64,000 nt of DNA from JBJMHZ01 sp045807125 (GTDB taxonomy: Bacteria > Actinomycetota > Actinomycetes > JAWWOL01), in the NCBI GenBank assembly GCA_045807125.1, contig JBJMHZ010000054.1, positions 62,001 through 126,000 on the forward strand, in the 5' to 3' direction. Within the stretch, counting starts at the first letter, position 1. Every line of letters starts with the position of its first letter. Under the pieces are notes generated by a model. That model was not told the DNA's origin. It saw only the letters and a program-made list of their open reading frames with translations, and did no database searches. Below are positions 1 through 7,376 of the stretch, in pieces. Position numbers and translations under genes: made by a program.

Positions 1-46
1 GAAGTCCATGGCCGTCACCCTAACCGAGCCGCGTTCGGTCGGCAGG

Positions 47-1231
47 TCACCGCCCGGACGGGTCGATCCGCACGACGCCCATGAAGTGGCCCATCGGCAC
101 CGGCCGCAGCGAGACGACGTCGCCGGTGTGCGGGGCCACGAGCATCATCCCGCCGCCGGCGTAGAGCGCGACGTGGTCGATGAACCCGGGAGCCGTCGGG
201 TCGTACGCCCAGAACAGCAGGTCGCCGGGCCGGGCGTCGGCGTAGGCGACGTGCGGGCCGGCGAGCCACTGCTGCGCCGCCGTGCGCGGCAGCGCGATGC
301 CGGCCTGGCGGTAGGCCCAGCCCACGAGGCCGGAGCAGTCGAACGCGTCCGGGCCGGTGGCGCCCCACCGGTACGGCGCGCCGAGCCGGCTGCTGGCCGC
401 CCGCAGGACCGTCCGCAGGGTGGCGCGGGAGGCGAGCGAGCCGGGATCGCGCAGCGTGACGACCCGCTGCAGCAGCTGCACCGACGCGCTGCTGCCGACG
501 ATCCGGCGCAGCGCGGCGCGCAGGCGCACCGGGTCGGCGTGCGGGGCCGAGACGACGGCCCCGCGGCTCGGCGCCAGCCCGAGCTCGGCGGAGCGCGCCC
601 GATCGACGACGGCGTCGGTGTCCGGCAGGCCCATCGACGCGAAAGCCCCGACCCGCACCGGAGCGCTGCCCCGCGCCGCGTCCAGGACGACGGTGCCGCC
701 GAGCGGCAGCTTCAGCTCGTGGGCCATGTCGAAGGACGCCGCGAGCTCGCCCCGGCCGATCGACTGCCACAGCGCGTCGGACCGCGCCGACGGTGCAGGG
801 GAGAGGGGCCGGAACGTCGCCGGGTCGACGCCGTAGACCACGGCCCTCGCGCCGCTGATCCGCACGGTGCCGACGTCGACGCCGCTGAGCGCGGTGACGC
901 CGGGGACGGCGCGCAACCGGTGCAGCGCGGTGGCGGAGAGCGAGCGGTGGGCGAGGACCAGCACGTCGGGCACCAGCGGCGCGGCGGCGCCCGGCCGGGG
1001 CTGCGCTGGGCGCACCGGTACGGTGGCGGGCGGGCGAGCCGTCGCGGAGGCCGGCCGGTCGAGCGCGACGGCCGGGCCGACGCCGCCGGCCGACCGGTGG
1101 GCGGAGCCCTGCGCACGGTCCCGCCCGCTCGTGGCGATCACCGCGAGCGCGGCGCCGGTCACGGTCAGCGCGGCGCCGACCGCCACGGCAGGCACGGCGA
1201 GGCGCCTCGCGCGCGTCGGTCGGCGGCTCAC
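47..1231 (-). CDS. Membrane-anchored NlpC/P60 cell-wall hydrolase with FtsX/MacB-like domain
   Basis: Predicted 394-residue peptidoglycan endopeptidase acting outside the membrane. The GTG start at 1231 is chosen because a basic N-terminus and one hydrophobic segment (about residues 11-34) follow directly; the frame stays open upstream but that part is low-complexity and overlaps the next gene. Residues about 90-240 resemble the extracellular core domain of MacB/FtsX-type permeases (gvDp.tF.., then a G-rich stretch). Residues about 270-394 are NlpC/P60, with the catalytic Cys in DAFDCSGL (C299), His in IDHVALY (H353) and a third polar position at H368. The family cleaves D-Glu-mDAP-type peptide bonds; the exact substrate here is inferred. 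The NlpC/P60 call is firm, the middle domain is my reading of the pattern. Confidence 0.85.
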   Translation of the reverse strand: MSRRPTRARRLAVPAVAVGAALTVTGAALAVIATSGRDRAQGSAHRSAGGVGPAVALDRPASATARPPATVPVRPAQPRPGAAAPLVPDVLVLAHRSLSATALHRLRAVPGVTALSGVDVGTVRISGARAVVYGVDPATFRPLSPAPSARSDALWQSIGRGELAASFDMAHELKLPLGGTVVLDAARGSAPVRVGAFASMGLPDTDAVVDRARSAELGLAPSRGAVVSAPHADPVRLRAALRRIVGSSASVQLLQRVVTLRDPGSLASRATLRTVLRAASSRLGAPYRWGATGPDAFDCSGLVGWAYRQAGIALPRTAAQQWLAGPHVAYADARPGDLLFWAYDPTAPGFIDHVALYAGGGMMLVAPHTGDVVSLRPVPMGHFMGVVRIDPSGR

Positions 1232-1280
1232 GCGCTGCCAACGACCGGTGCGGGCCGAGGTGACGCCGGCGCGGTCGCCC

Positions 1281-2237
1281 TCAGGCGGCGAAATGGGGCA
1301 GCACCTCTCGCTCGTAGAAGGCGAAGAACGCCTCCTGGTCGGGGCCCACCTGGTTGACGTAGACCTCGTCGTAGCCCGCGTCGACGTACTCCTGGATGGC
1401 CCGCACGTGCACCTCGGGATCGGGGCCGAGCGGGATGCTCTTGCCCACCATCTCCTCGGTGACGAGCTGGCTCGCCTCCTCGAAGTGCTTCGGGGACGGC
1501 AGCTCCTGGGCGAGCTGGCCGGGTACGAGCGAGTTGCGCCATAGCCGGTGGAACGTCCCACGGGCCCGATCGGTGTCCGTGTCGTAGCAGACCTTGAGCC
1601 CGCCCTGCGCCGGCCCCCTGCCGCCGAGCTGCCGGTAGCGGTCCACCATCTCCTTGTCGGGCATCGTGGCGATGTAGCCGTCGCCGATGCGCGCGGCCAC
1701 CTCGAGCGCCTTGGGCCCGAACGCCGAGACGTGGACAGGGACCGGCTGCTGCGGGTGGGTGTAGAGCCGGGCCGACTCGACCGCGTAGTGCCGGCCGCGG
1801 TGGGTGACGAGCTGCCCGCCCCACAGCTCGCGCATGACCTCGACGGCCTCCTCGAGCATCTCCAGCCGCTCGTCCGGCGCCGGCCAGCGGTCGCCGAGGA
1901 CGTGCTCGTTGAGGTTCTCCCCGGTGCCGACGCCGAGGCCGAACCGGCCCTGCATCAGCTCCGACGCCGTGGCGGCGGCGTGGGCCACGATCGCCGGATG
2001 GATGCGGATGATCGGGCAGGTCACGGCCGTCCACAGCCGCAGCCGGCCGGTCGCGCGCGCGATCCCGCCCACGACCGCCCAGACGAACGGGCTCTGCCCC
2101 TGCTCGTCCAGCCACGGGTGGAAGTGGTCGGAGATCCACGCGGTGGCGAAGCCGGCCTGCTCGGCCCTCGCCGCCTGGTCGACGAGCTCGCGCGGCCCGT
2201 GCTCCTCGCTGCTCAGGAAGTAGCCGAGCGTGACCAT
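1281..2237 (-). CDS. LLM-class F420-dependent oxidoreductase (G6PDH-like family)
   Basis: 318-residue TIM-barrel flavin/F420 oxidoreductase. The opening MVTLGYFLSSEEHGPRELV, the SDHFHPW motif and GVGTGENLNEHVLG closely match the F420-dependent glucose-6-phosphate dehydrogenase family (TIGR03557-like) and its relatives that use other alcohols or sugars. The ATG at 2237 has a GAGGAGG ribosome site just upstream, and upstream codons in the same frame are low-complexity. The barrel is complete and ends with the usual FYEREVLPHF-type helix. It implies that the host makes coenzyme F420. The true substrate is not decidable; I would not call it fgd1. The start of the NlpC/P60 gene lies 50 nt downstream, so the two may be co-transcribed. 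Confidence 0.88.
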   Translation of the reverse strand: MVTLGYFLSSEEHGPRELVDQAARAEQAGFATAWISDHFHPWLDEQGQSPFVWAVVGGIARATGRLRLWTAVTCPIIRIHPAIVAHAAATASELMQGRFGLGVGTGENLNEHVLGDRWPAPDERLEMLEEAVEVMRELWGGQLVTHRGRHYAVESARLYTHPQQPVPVHVSAFGPKALEVAARIGDGYIATMPDKEMVDRYRQLGGRGPAQGGLKVCYDTDTDRARGTFHRLWRNSLVPGQLAQELPSPKHFEEASQLVTEEMVGKSIPLGPDPEVHVRAIQEYVDAGYDEVYVNQVGPDQEAFFAFYEREVLPHFAA

Positions 2238-2331
2238 GCCCCGTCCTCCTCGCCTGGCCGCTATCCGGCCACCGGTGACGAGGAGGCCGCTACCCCCGCG
2301 CGAGGGGGCCGACACCGGCCGCCCGCGCTGG

Positions 2332-2850
2332 TCAGCCGATGCGGCGCAGCTGGTCGCGGTAGCGCCGGCCGTTGTCGGCGTAGTCGCGGACCGCCCGGTC
2401 GAACGCGCCGGGCGGCACCGCGCCGGGGCGCACCCTGGCCGGCACGCCGAGCGCCATGGCGCCGGACGGGACCTCCATGCCGTTGGGGACGACCGCACCA
2501 GCCCCCACCAGCGCGCCGCTGCGCACGATCGCGCGGTGCAGCACGACGGCGCCCGAGCCGACGAGGGCGTCGTCCTCGACGAGGCAGCCCTCGAGGTGGG
2601 CGATGTGCCCGATCACGCAGCGGGAGCCGATGCGCGTCGCCAGTTCCTCGGTCGCGTGGACGACGGTGCCGTCCTGCACCGACGTCCGCGCCCCGATGTG
2701 GATCTCGCCGTAGTCCCCGCGCAGCACGGCACCGGGCCACACGGTGGTCTCGGGGCCGATCTGCACCTGGCCGATGACGACGGCGTCGGGGTGCACGAAC
2801 GCGGCCGGATCGATCGACGGCTCGCGGTCCCCGATGGCATAGATCGGCAC
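2332..2850 (-). CDS. Gamma-carbonic-anhydrase-family left-handed beta-helix protein
   Basis: 172 residues made of hexapeptide repeats, ending in a C-terminal helix, as in CamH/YrdA/PaaY proteins. The GTG at 2850 is preferred over a GTG 39 nt upstream because it has GGGAG at good distance. Zinc-ligand positions are VVHATEE (first His) and GHIAHLEGC. In the canonical form (GHxAxLHGC) the third ligand His sits two positions later; here that place is Glu and a His is displaced upstream, a variant I believe is common in actinobacterial members. Carbonic anhydrase activity is therefore uncertain. The gene lies 94 nt upstream of the F420 oxidoreductase on the same strand. Confidence 0.85.
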   Translation of the reverse strand: MPIYAIGDREPSIDPAAFVHPDAVVIGQVQIGPETTVWPGAVLRGDYGEIHIGARTSVQDGTVVHATEELATRIGSRCVIGHIAHLEGCLVEDDALVGSGAVVLHRAIVRSGALVGAGAVVPNGMEVPSGAMALGVPARVRPGAVPPGAFDRAVRDYADNGRRYRDQLRRIG

Positions 2851-3157
2851 GATCTCGCTCCCAGGATCTGCCGGTGCGGTGTGCCGCACTGGACTCGTGA
2901 GGCAACATTGAACACACTCCGCACGGGTCGCGATTCAACCGACCGCTCGCGGGCACACCGAGGCGCCGGACGGGCCGGCCGTCGGCCGGCGGAATGCCCC
3001 TGGACGGAGCCGGCGCACCGGGCACAAAATCGCCGTCCTGCGCGTTACCACCGCGCCGACACCACCTAGTCGATGCAAGAGCTCGATGCAAGAGATCGAC
3101 AGCACGGCATCGACGCGAGGTCGAGACCGAGTCGACGAACGAGGGGAGGGACAACCA
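2851..3157. other. Divergent intergenic region with a 12-bp direct repeat
   Basis: About 300 nt between the carbonic-anhydrase-like gene and the DUF4193 gene with no convincing coding sequence. TCGATGCAAGAG occurs twice, at 3070-3081 and 3083-3094 (13-bp period), about 65-90 nt before the DUF4193 start. A good ribosome site (GGGGAGGG at 3143-3150) precedes the ATG at 3158. I could not place a convincing -35/-10 pair. Confidence 0.5.
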
Positions 3158-3454
3158 ATGGCTACCGATTACGACAGCCCCCGGGTCGACGACGACCTCG
3201 GCGAGGACAGCCTGGAGGAGCTGAAGGCGCGTCGTGCCGAGGCTCAGTCGGGCATGGTCGACGTGGACGAGGAGGACGTCGTCGAGTCGCTCGAGCTGCC
3301 GGGCGCGGACCTGTCGGGCGAGGAGCTCACCGTCCGCGTGCTGCCCAGGCAGGCCGACGAGTTCACCTGCTCGCGCTGCTTCCTGGTGCACCACCGCAGC
3401 CAGCTCGCCACGGAGAGCAAGGGGCAGATGATCTGCCGCGAGTGCGCGGCCTGA
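3158..3454 (+). CDS. DUF4193 family zinc-ribbon protein
   Basis: 98-residue acidic protein. The start MATDYDSPRVDDDLGEDS and the C-terminal pair of CxxC knuckles (CSRC and CREC, separated by about 24 residues) are characteristic of the actinobacterial DUF4193 family. The four cysteines probably bind zinc. The ATG at 3158 is fixed by GGGGAGGG eight nt upstream and by the family's usual N-terminus. Homologues (M. tuberculosis Rv2699c, as I recall) lie near sigA and dut. Function is unknown; a role in binding RNA polymerase or nucleic acid is only conjecture. Confidence 0.9.
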   Translation: MATDYDSPRVDDDLGEDSLEELKARRAEAQSGMVDVDEEDVVESLELPGADLSGEELTVRVLPRQADEFTCSRCFLVHHRSQLATESKGQMICRECAA

Positions 3455-3497
3455 TTCACGCCGGGGCCCCGCGCCCCGGCCATCGACGGAGGTGGGC

Positions 3498-4310
3498 ATG
3501 CCCGAGCCGAGCGAGCGTCCGCGTCACGATGACGTGACCGGCGCCGGTGCGGGACTGTCCACCGACCTCGAGCCCCGGCCCGCCGAAGGGCCGGACGAGG
3601 TGCTGAGCCTCGTCCGGCGGCTGACGTCGGGCGACGATGACGCCGCCGAGGGCGGCACCAGGCGCACGATCATCCGGCTGGTAGGGGCGCTCGCGGCCAA
3701 CGCGCGCACCGCCGGCCTGCTCGCCGTCGCCGGCGGCCGATGGCTCGCCGATCTCGTCGTGGACGTGGCGCCCCAGCTGCAGATCCGCGACCTTCCCACC
3801 CTTCAGGCCGCCCACGAGGGCCGTACGGGCGATGCGCTCGCCGAGGCCCTCGTCCGCACCGCCAGCCGCACCACCGCCGCCGTGGGAGCTGCCGGCGGCG
3901 CGATCGCCGCCGCGGAGATGGTGGTGCCACCCACCCTGCTCGGGATCCCGCTCCAGCTGGCGGCCGAGACCCTGCTGGTCGTCGCCGTCGAGCTGCGCCT
4001 CATCGGCGAGCTGCACGAGGTGCACGGGCAGCCGGTGGCCGGCTCGGCCCGCCAGCGCGCCACCGCGCTCGTCACCGCCTGGGCGCGCCGCCGCGGCGTC
4101 GACCCGCTGGGCGCCGGGGTCGCCGGGGCGCTCGGCATCGCGGCCCGCCGGGAGCTGCGCGCGCGGGTGCTGCGCCGGCTCGGGCGCAACGTCACCACGC
4201 TCGCCCCGTTCCTGGCCGGCGCGGTCGCTGGTGCCGAGCTCAACCGCCGCGAGACCGTCGCCCTCGCCGAGCGCGTCCTCGCCGACCTGCGCGCCGGCAG
4301 GCGTGGCTGA
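3498..4310 (+). CDS. Conserved hypothetical membrane-associated protein (EcsC-like)
   Basis: 270-residue Ala-rich protein with a disordered acidic N-terminus (about 1-50) followed by long amphipathic to hydrophobic helices. The most hydrophobic stretches are around residues 130-170 (AVGAAGGAIAAAEMVVPP and following) and near the C-terminus (TLAPFLAGAVAGAEL). The layout recalls EcsC-type proteins, but I see no diagnostic motif. ATG 3498 has GGAGG at 3488-3492. It follows DUF4193 by 43 nt on the same strand and is probably co-transcribed with it. Function unknown. Confidence 0.7.
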   Translation: MPEPSERPRHDDVTGAGAGLSTDLEPRPAEGPDEVLSLVRRLTSGDDDAAEGGTRRTIIRLVGALAANARTAGLLAVAGGRWLADLVVDVAPQLQIRDLPTLQAAHEGRTGDALAEALVRTASRTTAAVGAAGGAIAAAEMVVPPTLLGIPLQLAAETLLVVAVELRLIGELHEVHGQPVAGSARQRATALVTAWARRRGVDPLGAGVAGALGIAARRELRARVLRRLGRNVTTLAPFLAGAVAGAELNRRETVALAERVLADLRAGRRG

Positions 4311-4378
4311 CCGTTCCCGCCGCCGTGACGCGGGCAGGACGCGGACGGGGGGCCGCTGTGACTTTCCTTGCGCGCGCT

Positions 4379-4406
4379 GCCATGACATTCTCAGTCAAGT
4401 CATGGC
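4379..4406. promoter_or_regulatory. 8-bp inverted repeat upstream of the orphan kinase
   Basis: GCCATGAC (4379-4386) and GTCATGGC (4399-4406) form a perfect inverted repeat around a 12-nt AT-richer spacer, 80 nt before the kinase start. It could be an operator or a transcript hairpin. The spacer composition stands out from the GC-rich surroundings. No matching second copy was noticed elsewhere in the window. Confidence 0.4.
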
Positions 4407-4485
4407 CGATCGTGATCCTCGGTGACTGAGCGCTAGCGGAGCGTCGCGTACCGGCCCTGACGATGTCGATCGCGTATCGGGGACG

Positions 4486-5493
4486 ATGCTCGGGGGCCGC
4501 GCGGTGCAGGTTCAGCAGATCGACCACATCCACCAGATCGATTCGATCGACCCGATGGTGCCGGTGGAGGTCGCCGGCGGCCCGGGGCCGGGCATTCCGC
4601 GCGCTGATCCGCCCCCCGTCGTCGCGCTGCCGGACCGGGCGGTCGCGGCGGCCGCCGGCGGCGACCCGCGCGCGGCGGCGGCCATGGCCGTCCTCGCCGG
4701 TGACGACGTCACCGACGTCGCCGAGCGGTTCGGCATGCCGCTCAGCCGGGTGCTGCGCTACGTCGAGACGTTCCGCGCCGCGGGCATCGCCGCGGTCACC
4801 GGCATCGCCCCGGCCGAGGAGCAGGCGGTCGACCGTTACCTCGGCATGCTCGCGCACGAGATGCGCGGGCCGCTGTCCGCGGTCCAGGGCTGGGTCGAGG
4901 TGCTCGGGACCGACCGGCTGGGAGAGGACGAGCAGGAGCCGGCCCGCGAGCTGATCTTCGCCCGCCTCGGCCGCCTGAAGCGGCTCAGCGACGATCTGCT
5001 CGACGCGACCGCGCTGCGGCTCGGCCGGCTGCGCCTGCACCGCAAGGAGCTGGACTTCGCCGCGATCGTCTCCGACGTGGTGCGCGCCCTCGCCGACGAC
5101 CGGGTCGTCGTCCACGGCAGCGGCGCAGCCCTCGTCCACGGCGATCCCGACCGGCTCGACCAGGTGGTCACCAACCTGCTCACCAACGCGCTGCGCCACG
5201 GCGCCCCCGGCCCGGTCGTCGTCCGCCTCGCGACGGCGCCCTGCCACGTCGAGATGGCCGTGCGCAACGCCGGCCCGCTGCGCGGCCCGGTGCAGGCCGA
5301 GCGGATCTTCGACGCGTACGAGAAGGGCTGCGGCGCCGGTCACGGCCTCGGGCTCTACGTCACCAGGGCGATCGTCCTCGCGCACGGCGGCGGGATCGAG
5401 GTGCACGGGGGCCCCGACGTCACCGAGTTCGTCCTCAGACTGCCGGTCGACGGGCCGCCGCCCGGCCCGTTCGACGTCCCCCCGATGCGCTGA
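4486..5493 (+). CDS. Soluble histidine kinase with N-terminal helix-turn-helix
   Basis: 335 residues, no membrane segment. Residues about 65-105 (VTDVAERFGMPLSRVLRYVE) form a helix-turn-helix of the transposase/Trp-repressor type. Residues 118-180 are a HisKA domain with phospho-acceptor H124 in LAHEMRGPL. The ATPase domain follows with N box TNLLTNALRHG (about 229-239) and G box GAGHGLGLYV. A low-complexity N-terminus (QQIDHIHQIDSIDP) is encoded by repeated ATCGA-like DNA. No response regulator gene is adjacent, so the partner must be elsewhere or the HTH itself is the output. ATG 4486 is used; GTG 4504 with GGGGG upstream is an alternative. Confidence 0.82.
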   Translation: MLGGRAVQVQQIDHIHQIDSIDPMVPVEVAGGPGPGIPRADPPPVVALPDRAVAAAAGGDPRAAAAMAVLAGDDVTDVAERFGMPLSRVLRYVETFRAAGIAAVTGIAPAEEQAVDRYLGMLAHEMRGPLSAVQGWVEVLGTDRLGEDEQEPARELIFARLGRLKRLSDDLLDATALRLGRLRLHRKELDFAAIVSDVVRALADDRVVVHGSGAALVHGDPDRLDQVVTNLLTNALRHGAPGPVVVRLATAPCHVEMAVRNAGPLRGPVQAERIFDAYEKGCGAGHGLGLYVTRAIVLAHGGGIEVHGGPDVTEFVLRLPVDGPPPGPFDVPPMR

Positions 5494-5497
5494 GCCG

Positions 5498-5779
5498 CTA
5501 CTCGACCTGCTCCAGGCCGGGCGGCAGCGCGCCGGTGCGCTTCTCCCACATGCCGGCGGCGACCTTGCGGGCCACCAGCCGGGCGACGCCGACGATGGCG
5601 CCGGAGACCATGGCGTAGGCGATTGCCTCCGGCCAGGTCGTCCTCGGGTGCTCGGGGTTGGCCGGCGGCTCGGTGCCGGTGACCGCCCTCCACGCCTTGT
5701 GCAGCGCCCGCTTCGCCGCGACGCCGCTGCCGGTGGCCGTCAGTCCTCCCACCAGGGTCCACGCCTGCTTGCCGGGCAC
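5498..5779 (-). CDS. DUF4235 family membrane protein
   Basis: 93 residues with two hydrophobic segments (about 6-20 and 52-70) around a basic loop, matching the short DUF4235 proteins of actinobacteria (WTLVGGL.., WPEAIAYAMVSGAIVGV.RLVA, ending near W-E-K-R). GTG 5779 is supported by GAGAGGAG upstream. It converges with the kinase gene, leaving 4 nt between stops. Function unknown. Confidence 0.85.
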   Translation of the reverse strand: MPGKQAWTLVGGLTATGSGVAAKRALHKAWRAVTGTEPPANPEHPRTTWPEAIAYAMVSGAIVGVARLVARKVAAGMWEKRTGALPPGLEQVE

Positions 5780-5791
5780 CGCTCGCTCCTC

Positions 5792-6343
5792 TCACCGGGC
5801 GCGCTCACCGGCGGCGCCGGCCCGTGCCGCGCCACCGGTCGTGGACGTGCCCGGCCGGGCGGTGGTGAAACGGCTCCTGGCGAGGGCCTGGTGGTCGCGG
5901 ACGCGGTGCGCGTCGAGATCGCTGTCGGCGTACTCCTCGATGCGCACGATCCGTCCGTCGCGGATCCAGACGCGCATCGCGGCGTCGAGGCAGTAGTGGC
6001 TGCCGGACCGGTCGGTGAGGCGGAACGTGGTGCGCTGCAGGTACCCGTCGGGCAGGTAGTCGCGGCGCACGTCGTCGACGCGGAACGTGGGATAGGCCTG
6101 GTGCAGCGCGCTCAGGGTGGCCAGGCTGGCCTGCTTGTCGCGCGGGACGCGGTCGGTGTTGTGCCAGACGACCAGGTCGGGGGCGTAGAGCTGGTCGGCC
6201 GCCTCGAGATCGCCGGACTGCAGCGCCCGGTCGAGCGCGTCGGCCAGCTCGGCGGTGGCGTCGGTGGAGGAGCGCACGTGCCAGTGGCCGCGGCTGATCG
6301 TCCCGGTCCGCGGGTCGGTCAATGTCGCGGTGCGCCGCCACAC
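5792..6343 (-). CDS. NTF2-like (SnoaL/ester-cyclase-type) protein
   Basis: 183-residue protein with the cone-shaped NTF2 fold signature: an N-terminal helix (ELADALDRALQSGDLEAADQ), the motif LYAPDLVVWHNTD, then alternating strands ending WIRDGRIVRIEEYADS. Such proteins are enzymes or ligand binders with diverse substrates. GTG 6343 has ACGGAG at fitting distance and lies only 4 nt past the dppF-type stop, so it is the last gene of the peptide ABC operon. The last 30 residues are disordered. Substrate unknown; the operon position suggests a link to the imported compound. Confidence 0.75.
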   Translation of the reverse strand: MWRRTATLTDPRTGTISRGHWHVRSSTDATAELADALDRALQSGDLEAADQLYAPDLVVWHNTDRVPRDKQASLATLSALHQAYPTFRVDDVRRDYLPDGYLQRTTFRLTDRSGSHYCLDAAMRVWIRDGRIVRIEEYADSDLDAHRVRDHQALARSRFTTARPGTSTTGGAARAGAAGERAR

Positions 6344-6347
6344 GTCG

Positions 6348-7376
6348 TCACTCCGTCTCGGTCCGGTGAAGGGTCGGCAACGGCTGGCCGGCAGGTGACG
6401 GCTGAGGTCGCGGCGCGCCGGTGAGCTGCTCGGCGCGGACGAGGCAGGCGAGGTCGCGGCCGGCGATGCGCTCGACGGCGGGGTCGATGCGGGCGCAGCG
6501 CGGCTCGGCGAGGCGGCAGCGGGTGCGGAACCGGCAGCCGCTCGGCGGGCGGGCGGGGTCGGGCACGTCGCCCGGCAGGTCGACCGGCAGGACGCCCCGG
6601 CCGTCCGCGCGGGGGATGGCCGCGATGAGCGCCTCCGTGTAGGGGTGGGCGGGCCGCTGCCACACCGCGGGGGTGTCGCCGGACTCGACGACGCGACCGA
6701 GGTACATGACGGCGACCCGGTCGGCGACCTGGCGCACCACCGAGAGGTCGTGGGAGATGAGCACCATGCCCATGCCGGTCTCCGCGACCAGGGAGGTCAG
6801 CAGGTTGGCGATCTGGGCCTGAGCGGAGGCGTCCAGCGCGCTGATCGGCTCGTCGGCGACGATGCAGTCGGGGTCGGCGGCCAGCGCGCGGGCGATGGCC
6901 AGCCGCTGCCGCTGACCGCCGCTGAACTCGTGCGGGTAGCGGCGCAGCGAGTCGTCCGGCAGCCCGACCCGACCGATGAGGTCCGCGGCCCGGCGGCGAG
7001 CGGTCGGCCGGTCGACCCCGCGCAGCCGCAGCCCGTCCGCGATGAGGTCGCCGACGCGCCGCCGCGGGTTCAGCGAGACGTACGGATCCTGGAAGATCAT
7101 CTGCAGGCCGCGCAGTGCGGCAGGGCGGCGGCGCAGCGAGAGCGGCGCGACGGCCGTGCCGCGGTAGTGCACGGAGCCCGTTGCGGCCGGTTCGAGCCCG
7201 ACGAGCGCCCGGCCGAGGGAGGACTTGCCGCAGCCGGACTCGCCGACCAGTCCGAGGATCTGCCCGGGCCGCACGGTCAGGTCGACCCCGTCGACCGCGC
7301 GGACGTGCTGGCCGCCGCGGCCGTAGTCGACCGACACGCCGGCGGCGACGAGCAGGGCGGTGTCGGGCTCAGCCAT
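6348..7376 (-). CDS. Peptide/nickel-type ABC transporter ATP-binding protein (DppF/OppF-like)
   Basis: 342-residue cytoplasmic ATPase. Walker A GESGCGKSSLG, signature FSGGQRQRLAIARAL, Walker B CIVADEPISALD and the switch-type H in VLISHDLS are intact. The C-terminus carries the oligopeptide extension (HPYTEALIAAIP, then a Cys-containing CRFRTRCRLAEPRC) typical of DppD/DppF. The ATG at 7376 overlaps the end of the upstream ATPase gene by 8 nt, so translation is probably coupled. It pairs with the ATPase at 7369-8358 and energises the two permeases of this operon. Confidence 0.93.
   Translation of the reverse strand: MAEPDTALLVAAGVSVDYGRGGQHVRAVDGVDLTVRPGQILGLVGESGCGKSSLGRALVGLEPAATGSVHYRGTAVAPLSLRRRPAALRGLQMIFQDPYVSLNPRRRVGDLIADGLRLRGVDRPTARRRAADLIGRVGLPDDSLRRYPHEFSGGQRQRLAIARALAADPDCIVADEPISALDASAQAQIANLLTSLVAETGMGMVLISHDLSVVRQVADRVAVMYLGRVVESGDTPAVWQRPAHPYTEALIAAIPRADGRGVLPVDLPGDVPDPARPPSGCRFRTRCRLAEPRCARIDPAVERIAGRDLACLVRAEQLTGAPRPQPSPAGQPLPTLHRTETE

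Noticed and set aside
1232..1561. N-terminal extension of the NlpC/P60 protein
   Set aside because: Ser/Arg-rich shadow of the F420 oxidoreductase gene; the real start precedes the membrane anchor.
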